Below, in pieces: positions 17,021 through 25,825 of a stretch of 64,000 bases of DNA (positions are counted from its first letter, which is position 1; the number at the start of each line of letters is the position of its first letter). The notes under the pieces were generated by a model that had not been told where the DNA came from, did not search any database, and saw only the letters and a program-made list of their open reading frames with translations. The position numbers and the translations under genes were made by a program. This stretch comes from Schaedlerella arabinosiphila (GTDB lineage Bacteria > Bacillota > Clostridia > Lachnospirales > Lachnospiraceae): positions 434,001-498,000 of the forward strand of contig NZ_RHJS01000002.1 of NCBI RefSeq assembly GCF_003885045.1, given 5' to 3'.

Positions 17021-18070
17021 ATGGAAAAAATAAAATTGGGTATCGTCGGCTTTGGCTTTATGGGCCACTGCGATGCGGACATGATGAATACATTTGACGA
17101 GATCGACCTGGTAGCGGTTGCGGATACGAATCCGGACCAGCTCAAAGACGCGCCGGAGGGCGTGGAGACATATGCAAATATTGACGAGATGCTTGCCAAC
17201 GCGGATATCAATGTCGTGATGGTATCCACACCGAACCCCAGCCATCCGGAGATGGTGAAGAAGGCGGCGGCAGCGAAAAAGCATGTCATCTGTGAGAAAC
17301 CGGCAGCCATGAGCATTGCGGAATATGACGAGATGGTTGCGGCATGTAAAGAGAACGGCGTGCTCTTTACCGTGCATCAGCAGAGAAGATGGGATAAAGA
17401 CTACCGGATCATGAAAGAAGTCTATGACAAGAACCTGGTTGGGGATATGTACATTATCAAATCCCAGCTCTACGGTGTAAACGGCAACATGCATGACTGG
17501 CACATTTATCCGGAGATGGGCGGAGGAATGCTCTATGACTGGGGCGTACACCTGATCGACCAGATGCTGGATATGGTGAAGTCCGAGGTAGTATCCCTCT
17601 ATGCGGATGTACAGAATGTCATCAATGAAAACGTAGACGACTATTTCAAGATCATCCTGAAATTCAAAAACGGCGTGACCGCAGAGATCGAGCTGGGAAC
17701 CTATTACCTGACACCGAAGCGCGCATGGTTCATCGGCGGAAAGAAAGGCTCTGCAATCATCGACGGATTCGGCGGAGAAGGCAAGATTGTCCGCACCGCG
17801 CATCTGCTGGAGAACGTACCCGGCAAGATCACGATGACTGCTGCAGGCCCCACAAGAAGCTTCGGCCCGCCGGAGCCGGGACTTCTTTCCGAAGAACCGC
17901 TGCCGGAAGTAAACGTGGCGCACAGGAATTATTTTGAGCATTTCCTGAAAGCATTCAATGGAGAAGAAGAGATCATTGTAAAACCGGAACAGGTAAGACG
18001 GGTGCTTCGTCTGATGGATGCGGTGAGAGAATCCGCAAAGACCGGAAAATCAATCGCATTTGAGGAATAA
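17021..18070 (+). CDS. Gfo/Idh/MocA family oxidoreductase
   Basis: This is a 349-residue NAD(P)-dependent oxidoreductase. It has the Rossmann start IVGFGFMGHCDADMM, nucleotide-domain motif ICEKPAAM near residue 95, and substrate-domain motif GGGMLYDWGVHLID with the catalytic Asp/His pair. It diverges from the 15508 and 22043 proteins and probably uses another substrate or catalyses a different step. It is separated from its upstream neighbour by the 170-bp repeats, so expression relative to the upstream gene may be modulated there. A 46-bp piece nearly identical to bases 17221-17266 of this gene recurs at 28266, implying that a paralogue once stood there. A terminator follows. Confidence 0.87.
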   Translation: MEKIKLGIVGFGFMGHCDADMMNTFDEIDLVAVADTNPDQLKDAPEGVETYANIDEMLANADINVVMVSTPNPSHPEMVKKAAAAKKHVICEKPAAMSIAEYDEMVAACKENGVLFTVHQQRRWDKDYRIMKEVYDKNLVGDMYIIKSQLYGVNGNMHDWHIYPEMGGGMLYDWGVHLIDQMLDMVKSEVVSLYADVQNVINENVDDYFKIILKFKNGVTAEIELGTYYLTPKRAWFIGGKKGSAIIDGFGGEGKIVRTAHLLENVPGKITMTAAGPTRSFGPPEPGLLSEEPLPEVNVAHRNYFEHFLKAFNGEEEIIVKPEQVRRVLRLMDAVRESAKTGKSIAFEE

Positions 18071-18124
18071 TTGGCGAGTTGGAGTTAGATTTCACGCAGG
18101 CGTGATATGCAGCGGTTATGATTT

Positions 18125-18156
18125 CGGATGCCCTGCACCTTGCTGCAGGGCATCCG
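18125..18156. repeat. GC-rich perfect hairpin
   Basis: CGGATGCCCTGCA and TGCAGGGCATCCG form a 13-bp stem with a 6-nt loop after the oxidoreductase gene. Its GCATCCGGCC tail also occurs in the inverted-repeat element at 40025-40223. Confidence 0.5.
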
Positions 18157-18179
18157 GCCGGTATAATAACAGTTAAATA

Positions 18180-18215
18180 AAGAAGGGCAGGTAACGTAAA
18201 CCTGCCCTTCTTTAT
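18180..18215 (+). terminator. Intrinsic terminator of the first oxidoreductase cluster
   Basis: AAGAAGGGCAGGT and ACCTGCCCTTCTT form a 13-bp stem with a 7-nt loop, followed by T residues. Confidence 0.8.
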
Positions 18216-18342
18216 CATATTCAGCGACTGCTGTCTTGTCTGAAATGAGGAAAACTCAAGCGGAATAACTGCTGCATTGTTTTTCATCAAGAGCAAAATT
18301 ACAGCAGCGGTTGGCAAGGCTTTCCCAAGCTTTTAATAGAAG

Positions 18343-18380
18343 GACTGGACTTTTTCAGTCCAGCCCCATCCTTTTTTGGT
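18343..18380. terminator. Hairpin with T-run in the non-coding stretch before the IS
   Basis: CTGGACT and AGTCCAG pair around TTTTTC; the stem is followed after CCCCATCC by CTTTTTTGG. No gene precedes it directly, so it may be a relic. Confidence 0.45.
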
Positions 18381-18450
18381 TCCCACTTGGTGGTAGGGTA
18401 CACCGCTTTTTTAGCTCCCACTTAATGGTAGGGTACACCGCTTTTTTGAG
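18381..18450. repeat. 35-bp direct repeat, two tandem copies
   Basis: TCCCACTT starts at 18381 and again at 18416, and both units continue with GGTAGGGTACACCGC and a T-run. They differ at two internal bases and the last three. Function unknown; a degraded element end or tandem terminators are possible. Nothing else is recognisable between 18216 and 18516. Confidence 0.6.
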
Positions 18451-18516
18451 TATTACTACTCACTAATTATTATATTTTGTAAAGCAGATCATGTCAATAC
18501 ATTTTTGAAGGGTAGG

Positions 18517-20066
18517 CAGAATAAACGCACGAACAGTAAAGAGGACTTATTTCCCCATTTATTTGGCCAGTTCGTCAATTGCATCCAGCATATCATTATC
18601 GTATAATACTTTCAGGACAGCAAGGATTACAGGAATCTCCGTTTCCAGGTTCCTGCCTATTTTGTTACGGATCCGCTTCATGCTCCTATGATAGTAAACT
18701 TTCAACAACTTTATAATGAACATGACAAACCTTCTGACCAGACCAAGATTGTGTATCCCGTTTTTCTCTTTTGAACGCAGTTGATCTTCTTTGAATACGA
18801 TATCAAGCACCCAATGCAGGCCATTTTCGATATTCCAATGCCGACGCGCAACAATTGCGAACAGTTTTGCGATTGGCTTGATGCTGCATAGATAATACCG
18901 TTCTTCTATTGATACTTTGCCGGTTTCTTTTTGGATAATTGTCTTCCTTTCATACCCTATGGATGTCAGCTTTTCCCAGTCTTTCCTGTCTTCAAACCAG
19001 TTTAAATCGTCTGTGATAAAGTATTCTCTTGTGATGGTATTGTAGGTTGTTTCTTCGATTTCCTTGAAATACTGCCCTTCCTTTGCCAGGATCTCTTTGA
19101 GGAGTTCTTCATAGGCAAAGTATTCCTTGACCTCAAGATATACGGTTCTCTGGTTTTCCTTCAAGGCAAGGCAGTAATCCCCGTGTGCCTCTTTGATAAT
19201 TGCTTTTGCGGTTGCTTTCTGCGTATTCATGGCATCCGCAGTCACCACACAGCCTCTGCAGTCTATTTGTTTCATGACTTTCTGCATTTCCGGAATCTCA
19301 TTGCTCTTTTCGTCAATCCGCGTGGAAGAAAGGCTGATCCCCCATTCTGTTGACATCACATTAAATTCATTGAGGTTCCGCCTTTGTGTGGGATCTTTGC
19401 TGTTCTTTTTTCCGGTATTGTGGGTTTCTTTTCCATCCGCCGCAATCACATCTCTGATATAACAGTCCAGCTCATCATTTTTATAAAGATATTCATCCAG
19501 CTTTCCCCCGGCCACAGTGACAATCCGTATCAGGATATTTACCAGCATGCCCTGCAGTTCGTCCGAATGCAGGAGAGAAAAGACTCTTTGGATCGTATCA
19601 TGGGAAGGAATCCCGTGAGGCAGTTTCAGATATTGTTTCAAAGTCTCCCTTTCGTCTACCGCAAAATCGGCGATATCTGTCCATTCATCATTTCCTGCAA
19701 GGACGCCAAAGAAAGCAATCCCGACAATATCTTTCATGGAATGCCACACCTTCGCCTGCTGTCGGCTGTCCGTAAGTTGGTCTGCCTGTATGGAATACTC
19801 TTCCATAAATATCTTGTCTAAATCTTTTATCCCCAGTCCCCTCAATTCTTCTACTCGGATATGGATGGTTTCTGATAAACTCTGAAGCCTGGTATCTTTC
19901 TTTGACATCTCTTTTATTTGCCTTTCTAAACTATAATCTGGTTTATTTCAGGCATAGTATACACGATTTTCGATGTCAGATAAAGAGTGTTGGAAGAATA
20001 TTCCCTCGTGAATACGCACAATTTTAACTGAAATATACCCACATGTTCATTCATGCGTTTATTCTG
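18517..20066 (-). mobile_element. ISAs1-family insertion sequence with 10-bp target duplication
   Basis: The element is 1,550 bp. Its ends share the inverted repeat CAGAATAAACGCA(C/T)GAA (left from 18517, right ending at 20066). GAAGGGTAGG occurs directly on both sides (18507-18516 and 20067-20076), a clear target duplication. It carries one transposase gene. The restored target reads GAAGGGTAGG...CCTGCCCTTCTTT, itself a terminator hairpin, so the IS landed in the stem of a transcription terminator. Confidence 0.9.
18559..19908 (-). CDS. ISAs1 family DDE transposase
   Basis: This 449-residue transposase has the ISAs1 N-terminal segment WHSMKDIVGIAFFGVLAGND, catalytic-core motifs IAADGKETHN and VTADAMNTQ (both with probable catalytic Asp), and the C-terminal HWNIENGLHWVLDIVFKED that contains the catalytic Glu. 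Length is typical and the frame is intact, so the element may be active. It lies wholly inside the 18517-20066 element. Confidence 0.93.
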   Translation of the reverse strand: MSKKDTRLQSLSETIHIRVEELRGLGIKDLDKIFMEEYSIQADQLTDSRQQAKVWHSMKDIVGIAFFGVLAGNDEWTDIADFAVDERETLKQYLKLPHGIPSHDTIQRVFSLLHSDELQGMLVNILIRIVTVAGGKLDEYLYKNDELDCYIRDVIAADGKETHNTGKKNSKDPTQRRNLNEFNVMSTEWGISLSSTRIDEKSNEIPEMQKVMKQIDCRGCVVTADAMNTQKATAKAIIKEAHGDYCLALKENQRTVYLEVKEYFAYEELLKEILAKEGQYFKEIEETTYNTITREYFITDDLNWFEDRKDWEKLTSIGYERKTIIQKETGKVSIEERYYLCSIKPIAKLFAIVARRHWNIENGLHWVLDIVFKEDQLRSKEKNGIHNLGLVRRFVMFIIKLLKVYYHRSMKRIRNKIGRNLETEIPVILAVLKVLYDNDMLDAIDELAK

Positions 20067-20215
20067 GAAGGGTAGGGAATTGAAACCTGCCCTTCTTTGT
20101 GATACCATGATAGATACAGATTGGGTGAATCGGGACAGTGTAAGCGTAAAAAATGATACGGAATCTGTACACATGAAAATCTGATTTGTAAATTGCCTGC
20201 AAAGGGGAAATGGAT

Positions 20216-20983
20216 ATGAATGTTCTTCAGGGTTTGACAGAATTATACAATCACCTTTCTTTTGACAGTACATACCGGAATGTCTGCAGAGGGATCCTCG
20301 AGAATCTGGAGGAAGCGGCGGACGGCAGTATTTATGATATTGCGGAGCTGACGAACTCATCCCGGACGACAGTGTGGCGGATGGTGCAGAAGCTGGGGTA
20401 TCAGAATTTTACGGATTTTCATCATGAATTGAAACGGGCGGTGAAGCAGTATACCTACTACAATCGGCTCCTGCCGCCGGAACAGAGCCAGGATGCCGTA
20501 AGTGTGAAGGATGCCATGCTGGCACAGGCCATAGAAACCTGTGAGACCGTGCGGGATCAGATTGATGCAGATGAGGCGGAACGGATTGCCGAGGAACTGA
20601 GCGACGCGGATAAGGTGGTCTTCTATACACCTTATAAAAACAGCGCCATACTCTCGCTGCAGCAGAATCTTGCCATGGACGGGAAGGAGACGGGATATTA
20701 CTGCCTGCTTCCGGATATGATGGAGGACAGCAGTACATTGACGGAGCAGAGTATTGTCATTGTCAATATGATCGAACATGTGGAAACTATGGACATGGAG
20801 CCGGTGTTTGCCAATATCAAGGCAAAAGGGGCGAAGGTATATGGCGTGTCGAAGCGGTATAAAAAGTATCTGGACAGGGAATTGTTCCGGGGCAGTAGGG
20901 AAAAGGTGGTAACAGGGGTCCTTTTGTTTGACCTGTATTTTCTGATGCTGAGTGAGATATACCGGATGAAATATATTCGGTAA
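20216..20983 (+). CDS. RpiR family transcriptional regulator
   Basis: This 255-residue protein has an N-terminal helix-turn-helix (residues about 35-75, IYDIAELTNSSRTTVWRMVQ) and a degenerate C-terminal SIS-like domain (DKVVFYTPYKNSAILSLQQN). ATG 20216 is chosen because GGGG lies 8 bp upstream; the ATG at 20210 is too close to it. It stands immediately upstream of an isomerase/oxidoreductase pair and is the likely local regulator of that set. The SIS sugar-phosphate loop is less canonical than in the nan operon RpiR, so the ligand may differ. Confidence 0.8.
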   Translation: MNVLQGLTELYNHLSFDSTYRNVCRGILENLEEAADGSIYDIAELTNSSRTTVWRMVQKLGYQNFTDFHHELKRAVKQYTYYNRLLPPEQSQDAVSVKDAMLAQAIETCETVRDQIDADEAERIAEELSDADKVVFYTPYKNSAILSLQQNLAMDGKETGYYCLLPDMMEDSSTLTEQSIVIVNMIEHVETMDMEPVFANIKAKGAKVYGVSKRYKKYLDRELFRGSREKVVTGVLLFDLYFLMLSEIYRMKYIR

Positions 20984-21000
20984 GTGTGAAAAAAGGGTAA

Positions 21001-21036
21001 AAGAATCTGGTTTCAAATTTGAAACCAGATTCTTTT
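21001..21036 (+). terminator. Intrinsic terminator after rpiR
   Basis: AAGAATCTGGTTTCAAA is followed without a spacer by its exact complement, a 34-nt perfect palindrome, then a T-run. Confidence 0.85.
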
Positions 21037-21134
21037 TTGGTGGAACATTGTTGCTGAGGAAGAACGCCGATGAAAAATTCCTGCCTTATAATGGAGACAT
21101 AAACAAAGAGAAAACGAAAGGAGTTATGAAAGCG

Positions 21135-21911
21135 ATGAAGTACAGTTTATGTGCAGACATTATGTTTGTGGCAGTCGGCGAAAAAGGGCCTGTCTGGCCG
21201 GATACGGACGGAATCATTGAGGGCATGAAGCTGGCAAAAAAGAACGGATTAACGGGGATTGAAATGTTTGATCTGGAGGGAAGAGATCTGGACCGCATTG
21301 CCGCGGCGGGAAAGGAACTGGGGATTGAGATCCGCGCATGTGTTTCCGCGGGAGCCTCTCTTCTGGGAGACCCGGCTAAGACAGGGGAGCTGGTTTCCCT
21401 TTTTACACAGAGTGTGCCAAAGGCTAAGCAGATCGGGTGTAGCAGACTGATCCTGAATGCGGCTGATTATGCGAAAGATCTTTCCGCAGAGAAGGTTCTT
21501 GCGGCGATGGAGGATGCATTGAAGCGCCTTGCTCCGATTGCTGAGAAAGAGGGGGTAACAGTACTTGTTGAGCCGCTGACGGGCGGATTCTTTACAAGCT
21601 CGAAACAGGCATTTGGCTTAATTAAGAACGTAGGAAGTGAACATGTAAAGCTTCTTTATGACATGTTCCACTTCCAGAATATTGAGGGACAGATTACGGA
21701 GACGATCAAGGCGAATCTGGAGCTGATCGGAGATCTTCACGGGGCAGGGGCGCCGATGAGAGCGGAACTGACAGTAGGAGAGCTTGATTATGCGTTTATT
21801 TTGAATACCGTGAAGGAACTTGGCTATGAAGGAAACTTCTGCCTGGAATTCTTTACATTCGAGAACCGCGATGAGAAGGTGGCCGCATCCTGCAAAGTGC
21901 TGCCTGCATAA
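21135..21911 (+). CDS. Sugar phosphate isomerase/epimerase-like TIM barrel (hydroxypyruvate-isomerase type)
   Basis: This is a TIM-barrel protein of about 258 residues. Probable metal ligands are E in VTVLVEPLTGG, D and H in LLYDMFHFQN, H in IGDLHGAGAP, and E in FCLEFFTFEN. It belongs to the same superfamily as the 14378 protein but is shorter and closer to hydroxypyruvate isomerases. ATG 21135 (MKYSLCADI) gives the family-like N-terminus; ATG 21126 is an alternative start very close to AAGGAG. It precedes an oxidoreductase gene in what looks like an operon, repeating the isomerase-Gfo/Idh pairing of the 14-18 kb cluster. Confidence 0.8.
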   Translation: MKYSLCADIMFVAVGEKGPVWPDTDGIIEGMKLAKKNGLTGIEMFDLEGRDLDRIAAAGKELGIEIRACVSAGASLLGDPAKTGELVSLFTQSVPKAKQIGCSRLILNAADYAKDLSAEKVLAAMEDALKRLAPIAEKEGVTVLVEPLTGGFFTSSKQAFGLIKNVGSEHVKLLYDMFHFQNIEGQITETIKANLELIGDLHGAGAPMRAELTVGELDYAFILNTVKELGYEGNFCLEFFTFENRDEKVAASCKVLPA

Positions 21912-22042
21912 CAGAAGAAACCCTGGTGTACTGTACCATTCATTTTCAGCCAAATGAATGCGGCGCTGCACCATACATATTATAAAAGTAATATCCGGCC
22001 GTACAGTCGGAAGAATATAAAAAATCTATGGAGGAAAATGAA

Positions 22043-23110
22043 ATGGCAAAGAAAAGAATCGGAGTAATTGGTATTGGTGAGATCGGAACGACAAAGCATT
22101 TAACACAGCTTGTCAAGCATTCGGATGAAGTAGAGGTCGTTGCGCTGTGCGATATTCTTACGGAGAGATGTGAAAAGGCCAATAAAGATTTCGGCCTGAA
22201 AGCAAGGATTTACACGGATTACAAAGAAATGTGCGCGGCAGGCGATATTGATGCGGTACATGTTTGTACTCCGAATCCGCTTCATTGCGAGATGACGATC
22301 TGTGCGTTTGAACACGGAAAAGATGTTTACTGTGAGAAACCCCTTGCATGTACTTACGCGGACGCACAGAAAATGCTTGAGGCACAGAAGAAAGCAGGCA
22401 GGAAGCTTACAAGCGGTACACAGTGGCGTTATAATACGGCTCCGATGGAAATGAAGAGAATGTATGAAGCAGGTGAATTCGGAGACGTATACTATATCCG
22501 TTCTTCTCAGCTCCGTCCGAACCGTCTTCCGGCATACGGTGTATACACAAGTAAGGAGTTGAACGGCGGCGGAGTTTTAATGGACGGAGGCCCTCATTCC
22601 ATTGACCTTCCCATGTGGCTGACAAACAATTATGATGTTGCAAGCGTTCGGGGAGTCACTTTTGATAAGATGAAAAATTTCCCGGAAGGAAATCAGCTTG
22701 GGCCGTGGGATCCGGACAACTTCGATGTAGAAGATACCGCAATGGCCATGATCACAATGAAAAACGGCGCGATGTTCTATATTGAGACAGCGTGGCGTAC
22801 AAACATGCAGCAGGAAGCTCCCGGAATCATCTGCTCCGTAGCCGGAACGCTTGCCGGTGCGGATATGGTCGGCCCTGGATTTGAAGACAGCGTTCGTATT
22901 ACCAAGATGGTTGGCGGAGAAATGAAAACAGAGATCACGAGTCCGGAAGCGAAGTATGACATGTGGGAATATGACATGACAAAATGGGTGGAATGTATTA
23001 CAAAGGGAACGGATCCCGCGGTTCTTCCGGAGCAGGCAGCAATCGTTACCCGTGTGATTGAGGCTATTTATCAGTCTGCGGCAACGGGTGAGACAATCGT
23101 ATTTGAATAA
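22043..23110 (+). CDS. Gfo/Idh/MocA family oxidoreductase
   Basis: This is a 355-residue NAD(P)-dependent oxidoreductase. The Rossmann start is IGVIGIGEIGTTKHL, the nucleotide-domain motif VYCEKPLACT, and the substrate-domain motif GGGVLMDGGPHSIDLPMW. The start at 22043 follows GGAGG at 8 bp; an upstream in-frame ATG at 22028 overlaps that ribosome binding site and is rejected. It is a close relative of the 15508 protein. With the isomerase immediately upstream it suggests a two-enzyme route that oxidises a sugar moiety and then isomerises or eliminates it. Confidence 0.87.
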   Translation: MAKKRIGVIGIGEIGTTKHLTQLVKHSDEVEVVALCDILTERCEKANKDFGLKARIYTDYKEMCAAGDIDAVHVCTPNPLHCEMTICAFEHGKDVYCEKPLACTYADAQKMLEAQKKAGRKLTSGTQWRYNTAPMEMKRMYEAGEFGDVYYIRSSQLRPNRLPAYGVYTSKELNGGGVLMDGGPHSIDLPMWLTNNYDVASVRGVTFDKMKNFPEGNQLGPWDPDNFDVEDTAMAMITMKNGAMFYIETAWRTNMQQEAPGIICSVAGTLAGADMVGPGFEDSVRITKMVGGEMKTEITSPEAKYDMWEYDMTKWVECITKGTDPAVLPEQAAIVTRVIEAIYQSAATGETIVFE

Positions 23111-23142
23111 AACTGAACGAAGTTTTTTAGAAAATGGGGGGA

Positions 23143-23178
23143 CTGTACGCCGTATATAGCCGGCAGTGACAGTCCCGC
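23143..23178 (+). terminator. Hairpin after the oxidoreductase gene
   Basis: GGGACTGT and ACAGTCCC pair around an inner GCCG...CGGC segment. It may terminate or attenuate transcription before the AraC-GH39 gene. Confidence 0.4.
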
Positions 23179-23236
23179 TTGCTTTATAAAAGCGGAACCC
23201 AAAACCAATGAAATGATCGCGGCGGAAGAGAGGGCT

Positions 23237-25681
23237 ATGGAAAACAAAAGAAAATTAATGCAGTTCTTTTTTATCAGACAGGAAGAATCATCGGTGCATT
23301 ACCATCAGGATTTGGAGATCATTTATGTGATGAAAGGGAAAATGGAGATTAAAATTGATGAGTCGGCGTATCAGCTCCAAAAAGGGGATTTTATCTTGAT
23401 CAATGCCAATAAAAGACATTCCTGCGTGGGAACGCAGGGGATTTTGGCGGCAAGATTTTTTATTGATTTTCATGTTCTGGCGGAGCATATGGGAACGCTG
23501 CAGCTGATGTTCTGGTGCAATACGGTGGCGGACAGAAATGATGCATATGAAGAGGTACGGAAATTATTGGACCGGATTTTAAGCTGCTATTCCGATCAGG
23601 AGGAAAAAGGTGCATTATATCTGAATGCGCTTTATTATGAGCTGCTGCATCATCTGGTCAGCTGTTTTATGGTGAAAGCAGATCAGGTATGGACGAATCA
23701 GGAGGATTCCAGAAATCAGATCCGGATTCGGCAGATACAGAATTATATCCAGGCAAACTATCAGACGCAGATCAGCCTGAATGATCTTGCGCAGAGATTA
23801 TATCTGTCGAATGTGTATCTGTCAAAATATATTAAAAAACATATGGGACTTACCTTTTTGGAATATCTGAATAATGTGCGTCTGTTCCATGCGGTAGATG
23901 AACTGCTGTATACGAATAAAAGTATTACACGTATTGCGATGGATAACGGATTTCCAACATCAGCGGCATTTATCAAGAGCTTCCGGAGCATTCACCGTGA
24001 GGCACCCAGCCAGTATCGTAAGAGGATGCAGCAGAATATGCCTCCGGTTCACCAGGAGTATGAGCTGGAAGAAAAAAGCCTGGATTTGGTACACGAATAT
24101 TTAAGGAACAGACAGATGGGACAGCAGGAGACCGGGAGCAGACAGCAGATTTGTACTGCGGATGCCAGCCATTATGAGATTCAAAATGCGGATTGGATCC
24201 GGGCGGTGAATGTGGGAGAAGCGTATTCACTTCTGCAGTCAGAGGTGCAGGATCAGCTTATACAGATTCAGCAGGAGACCGGCATGAGATATGCAAGGAT
24301 CTGGAATTTGCTCTCCCAAAAACAGTGTGCAGACGAAAAAGGGGGAATGAATTTCCGAAAGCTGGATCTGGTGCTGGATTTTATCATTGATCATCAAATG
24401 AAGCCGTACATTGAACTGGGGGGAGGAATAGAAGTAAAAGAGTCGGAGAAGGATAGAGCGAAAAAGAAAGAAATGTGGGATTATAACCTGTTCTGTGAAA
24501 TGATAAGGGCGTTATATCTGCACCTGATCAACCGCTATGGTCTGGAAGAGATAGAGGGCTGGTATTTTGAGTTCGGGAAGGCTTCCGGCCTTGGAATGAC
24601 AGCGGAGGACGTAGCCTATTACCAGGCCTTTGAGGCCATCTGCCGTATATTTAAGGAGATTGCTCCGGAAATTCGGGTGGGAGGCGCCGGGTTTTTACTG
24701 GGGTATGAAAAATCCTTCTGCCGTGAGATCTTCCGCATCTGGAAGAAACGTAAGTTCCGGCCGGATTTCCTGTCCTTTCGTTCCTGTCAGGATATGTCGA
24801 TTGCTGAGGACGAGCTTATTTATGGAAGAAGATCCATTGACAGCGGCTACATGAAAAATCAGATGCAGTTAATCCGGGACACGATGGAAGAGGAAGGTTT
24901 TCAGATTCCGGAGATACACATTGTTCAGTGGAATTTTACGGACTCGAATCAGAATGTGTTCAATGACAGCTCTGCGCAGGGAGCCTATATAGTAAAAACC
25001 TGTATCAGCATGCTGGGCAATGCAGATTTTATGGGATATTGGCAGGGACTGGATATCGGGTCGGACTATGCTCCTACAGGGGCAGGGGCGCCGGGCGATA
25101 CGTTTCTGGCAGGACAGGAAAGTACACAGCACGGTCATTCGGACATTACGTCCGTATTGAACGGAGAGTGCGGACTGATTAGCAGAGATGGTATACGAAA
25201 GCCCTCTTTTTATGCGTTTCAGTTCATGAACAAGCTGCAAAGCCATGTAGTATGCAGAAATGAGAACAGTGTCGTTACCGCAAATGGGCGGGGACGGTTC
25301 ACTGTGGTCTGCCATAATTATAAAAGCTTTTCATCAAAATATGCATTCTGTAAAGAGGAAGAGATCCAGATCGACGAGATGGATCAGTTTGTGGAGGATA
25401 TGGAACCGCTGAGGCTGAAAATCTGTCTGAAAAATATAAGCAATGGAACTTATCAGGTAAAGTCTCATTATGTGAATCACGAAAATGGTTCGGTTCAGAA
25501 TATCTGGAAAATGATGGGGTATGAAAAGGTTCTTGCGAAGGATGAGATCGAATATCTGAAAAGACGGGCGATCCCCAGTATGGAAATCAGGACTGTTCAG
25601 GTAACGGATGGGACCATGGAACTGGAACATGTGATGCAGCCTCAGGAAATCCGGCTTTTGGATATTTGGTACAGATATTAA
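23237..25681 (+). CDS. AraC regulator fused to a catalytically degenerate GH39 domain
   Basis: This protein has about 814 residues. Residues 1-120 are a cupin-like sensor (YHQDLEIIYVMKGKMEI). Residues about 165-270 are two AraC helix-turn-helix motifs (LNDLAQRLYLSNVYLSKYI, FPTSAAFIKSFRSIHREAPS). The remaining 500 residues resemble GH39 beta-xylosidases. At the acid/base motif (usually FEVWNEP) it has FEFGKASG, so the Glu position is Ala449. At the nucleophile motif (usually EWN) it has VQWN, with Gln564. Both catalytic carboxylates are therefore missing, and the domain is best read as a ligand sensor. The likely targets are the neighbouring oxidoreductase and transporter genes. Confidence 0.85.
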   Translation: MENKRKLMQFFFIRQEESSVHYHQDLEIIYVMKGKMEIKIDESAYQLQKGDFILINANKRHSCVGTQGILAARFFIDFHVLAEHMGTLQLMFWCNTVADRNDAYEEVRKLLDRILSCYSDQEEKGALYLNALYYELLHHLVSCFMVKADQVWTNQEDSRNQIRIRQIQNYIQANYQTQISLNDLAQRLYLSNVYLSKYIKKHMGLTFLEYLNNVRLFHAVDELLYTNKSITRIAMDNGFPTSAAFIKSFRSIHREAPSQYRKRMQQNMPPVHQEYELEEKSLDLVHEYLRNRQMGQQETGSRQQICTADASHYEIQNADWIRAVNVGEAYSLLQSEVQDQLIQIQQETGMRYARIWNLLSQKQCADEKGGMNFRKLDLVLDFIIDHQMKPYIELGGGIEVKESEKDRAKKKEMWDYNLFCEMIRALYLHLINRYGLEEIEGWYFEFGKASGLGMTAEDVAYYQAFEAICRIFKEIAPEIRVGGAGFLLGYEKSFCREIFRIWKKRKFRPDFLSFRSCQDMSIAEDELIYGRRSIDSGYMKNQMQLIRDTMEEEGFQIPEIHIVQWNFTDSNQNVFNDSSAQGAYIVKTCISMLGNADFMGYWQGLDIGSDYAPTGAGAPGDTFLAGQESTQHGHSDITSVLNGECGLISRDGIRKPSFYAFQFMNKLQSHVVCRNENSVVTANGRGRFTVVCHNYKSFSSKYAFCKEEEIQIDEMDQFVEDMEPLRLKICLKNISNGTYQVKSHYVNHENGSVQNIWKMMGYEKVLAKDEIEYLKRRAIPSMEIRTVQVTDGTMELEHVMQPQEIRLLDIWYRY

Positions 25682-25825
25682 AATTTCTATGTTGATTTTT
25701 AGTTTTTATGGTTTTTTTGAAAAAATTGTATTAAATATTGACGCAGGTTTCAGATAAATACACGAAAGAAAATTTTTGATAAAGCGGTAAACTTAAATAT
25801 AACAAAAACATGGAGGATCAATGAA

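Noticed and set aside
15466..17316. Long minus-strand open frame (616 codons) across two oxidoreductase genes and the 170-bp repeats
   Set aside because: It lies antisense to two well-supported genes, has no ribosome binding site, and its repeated segments only mirror the DNA repeats.
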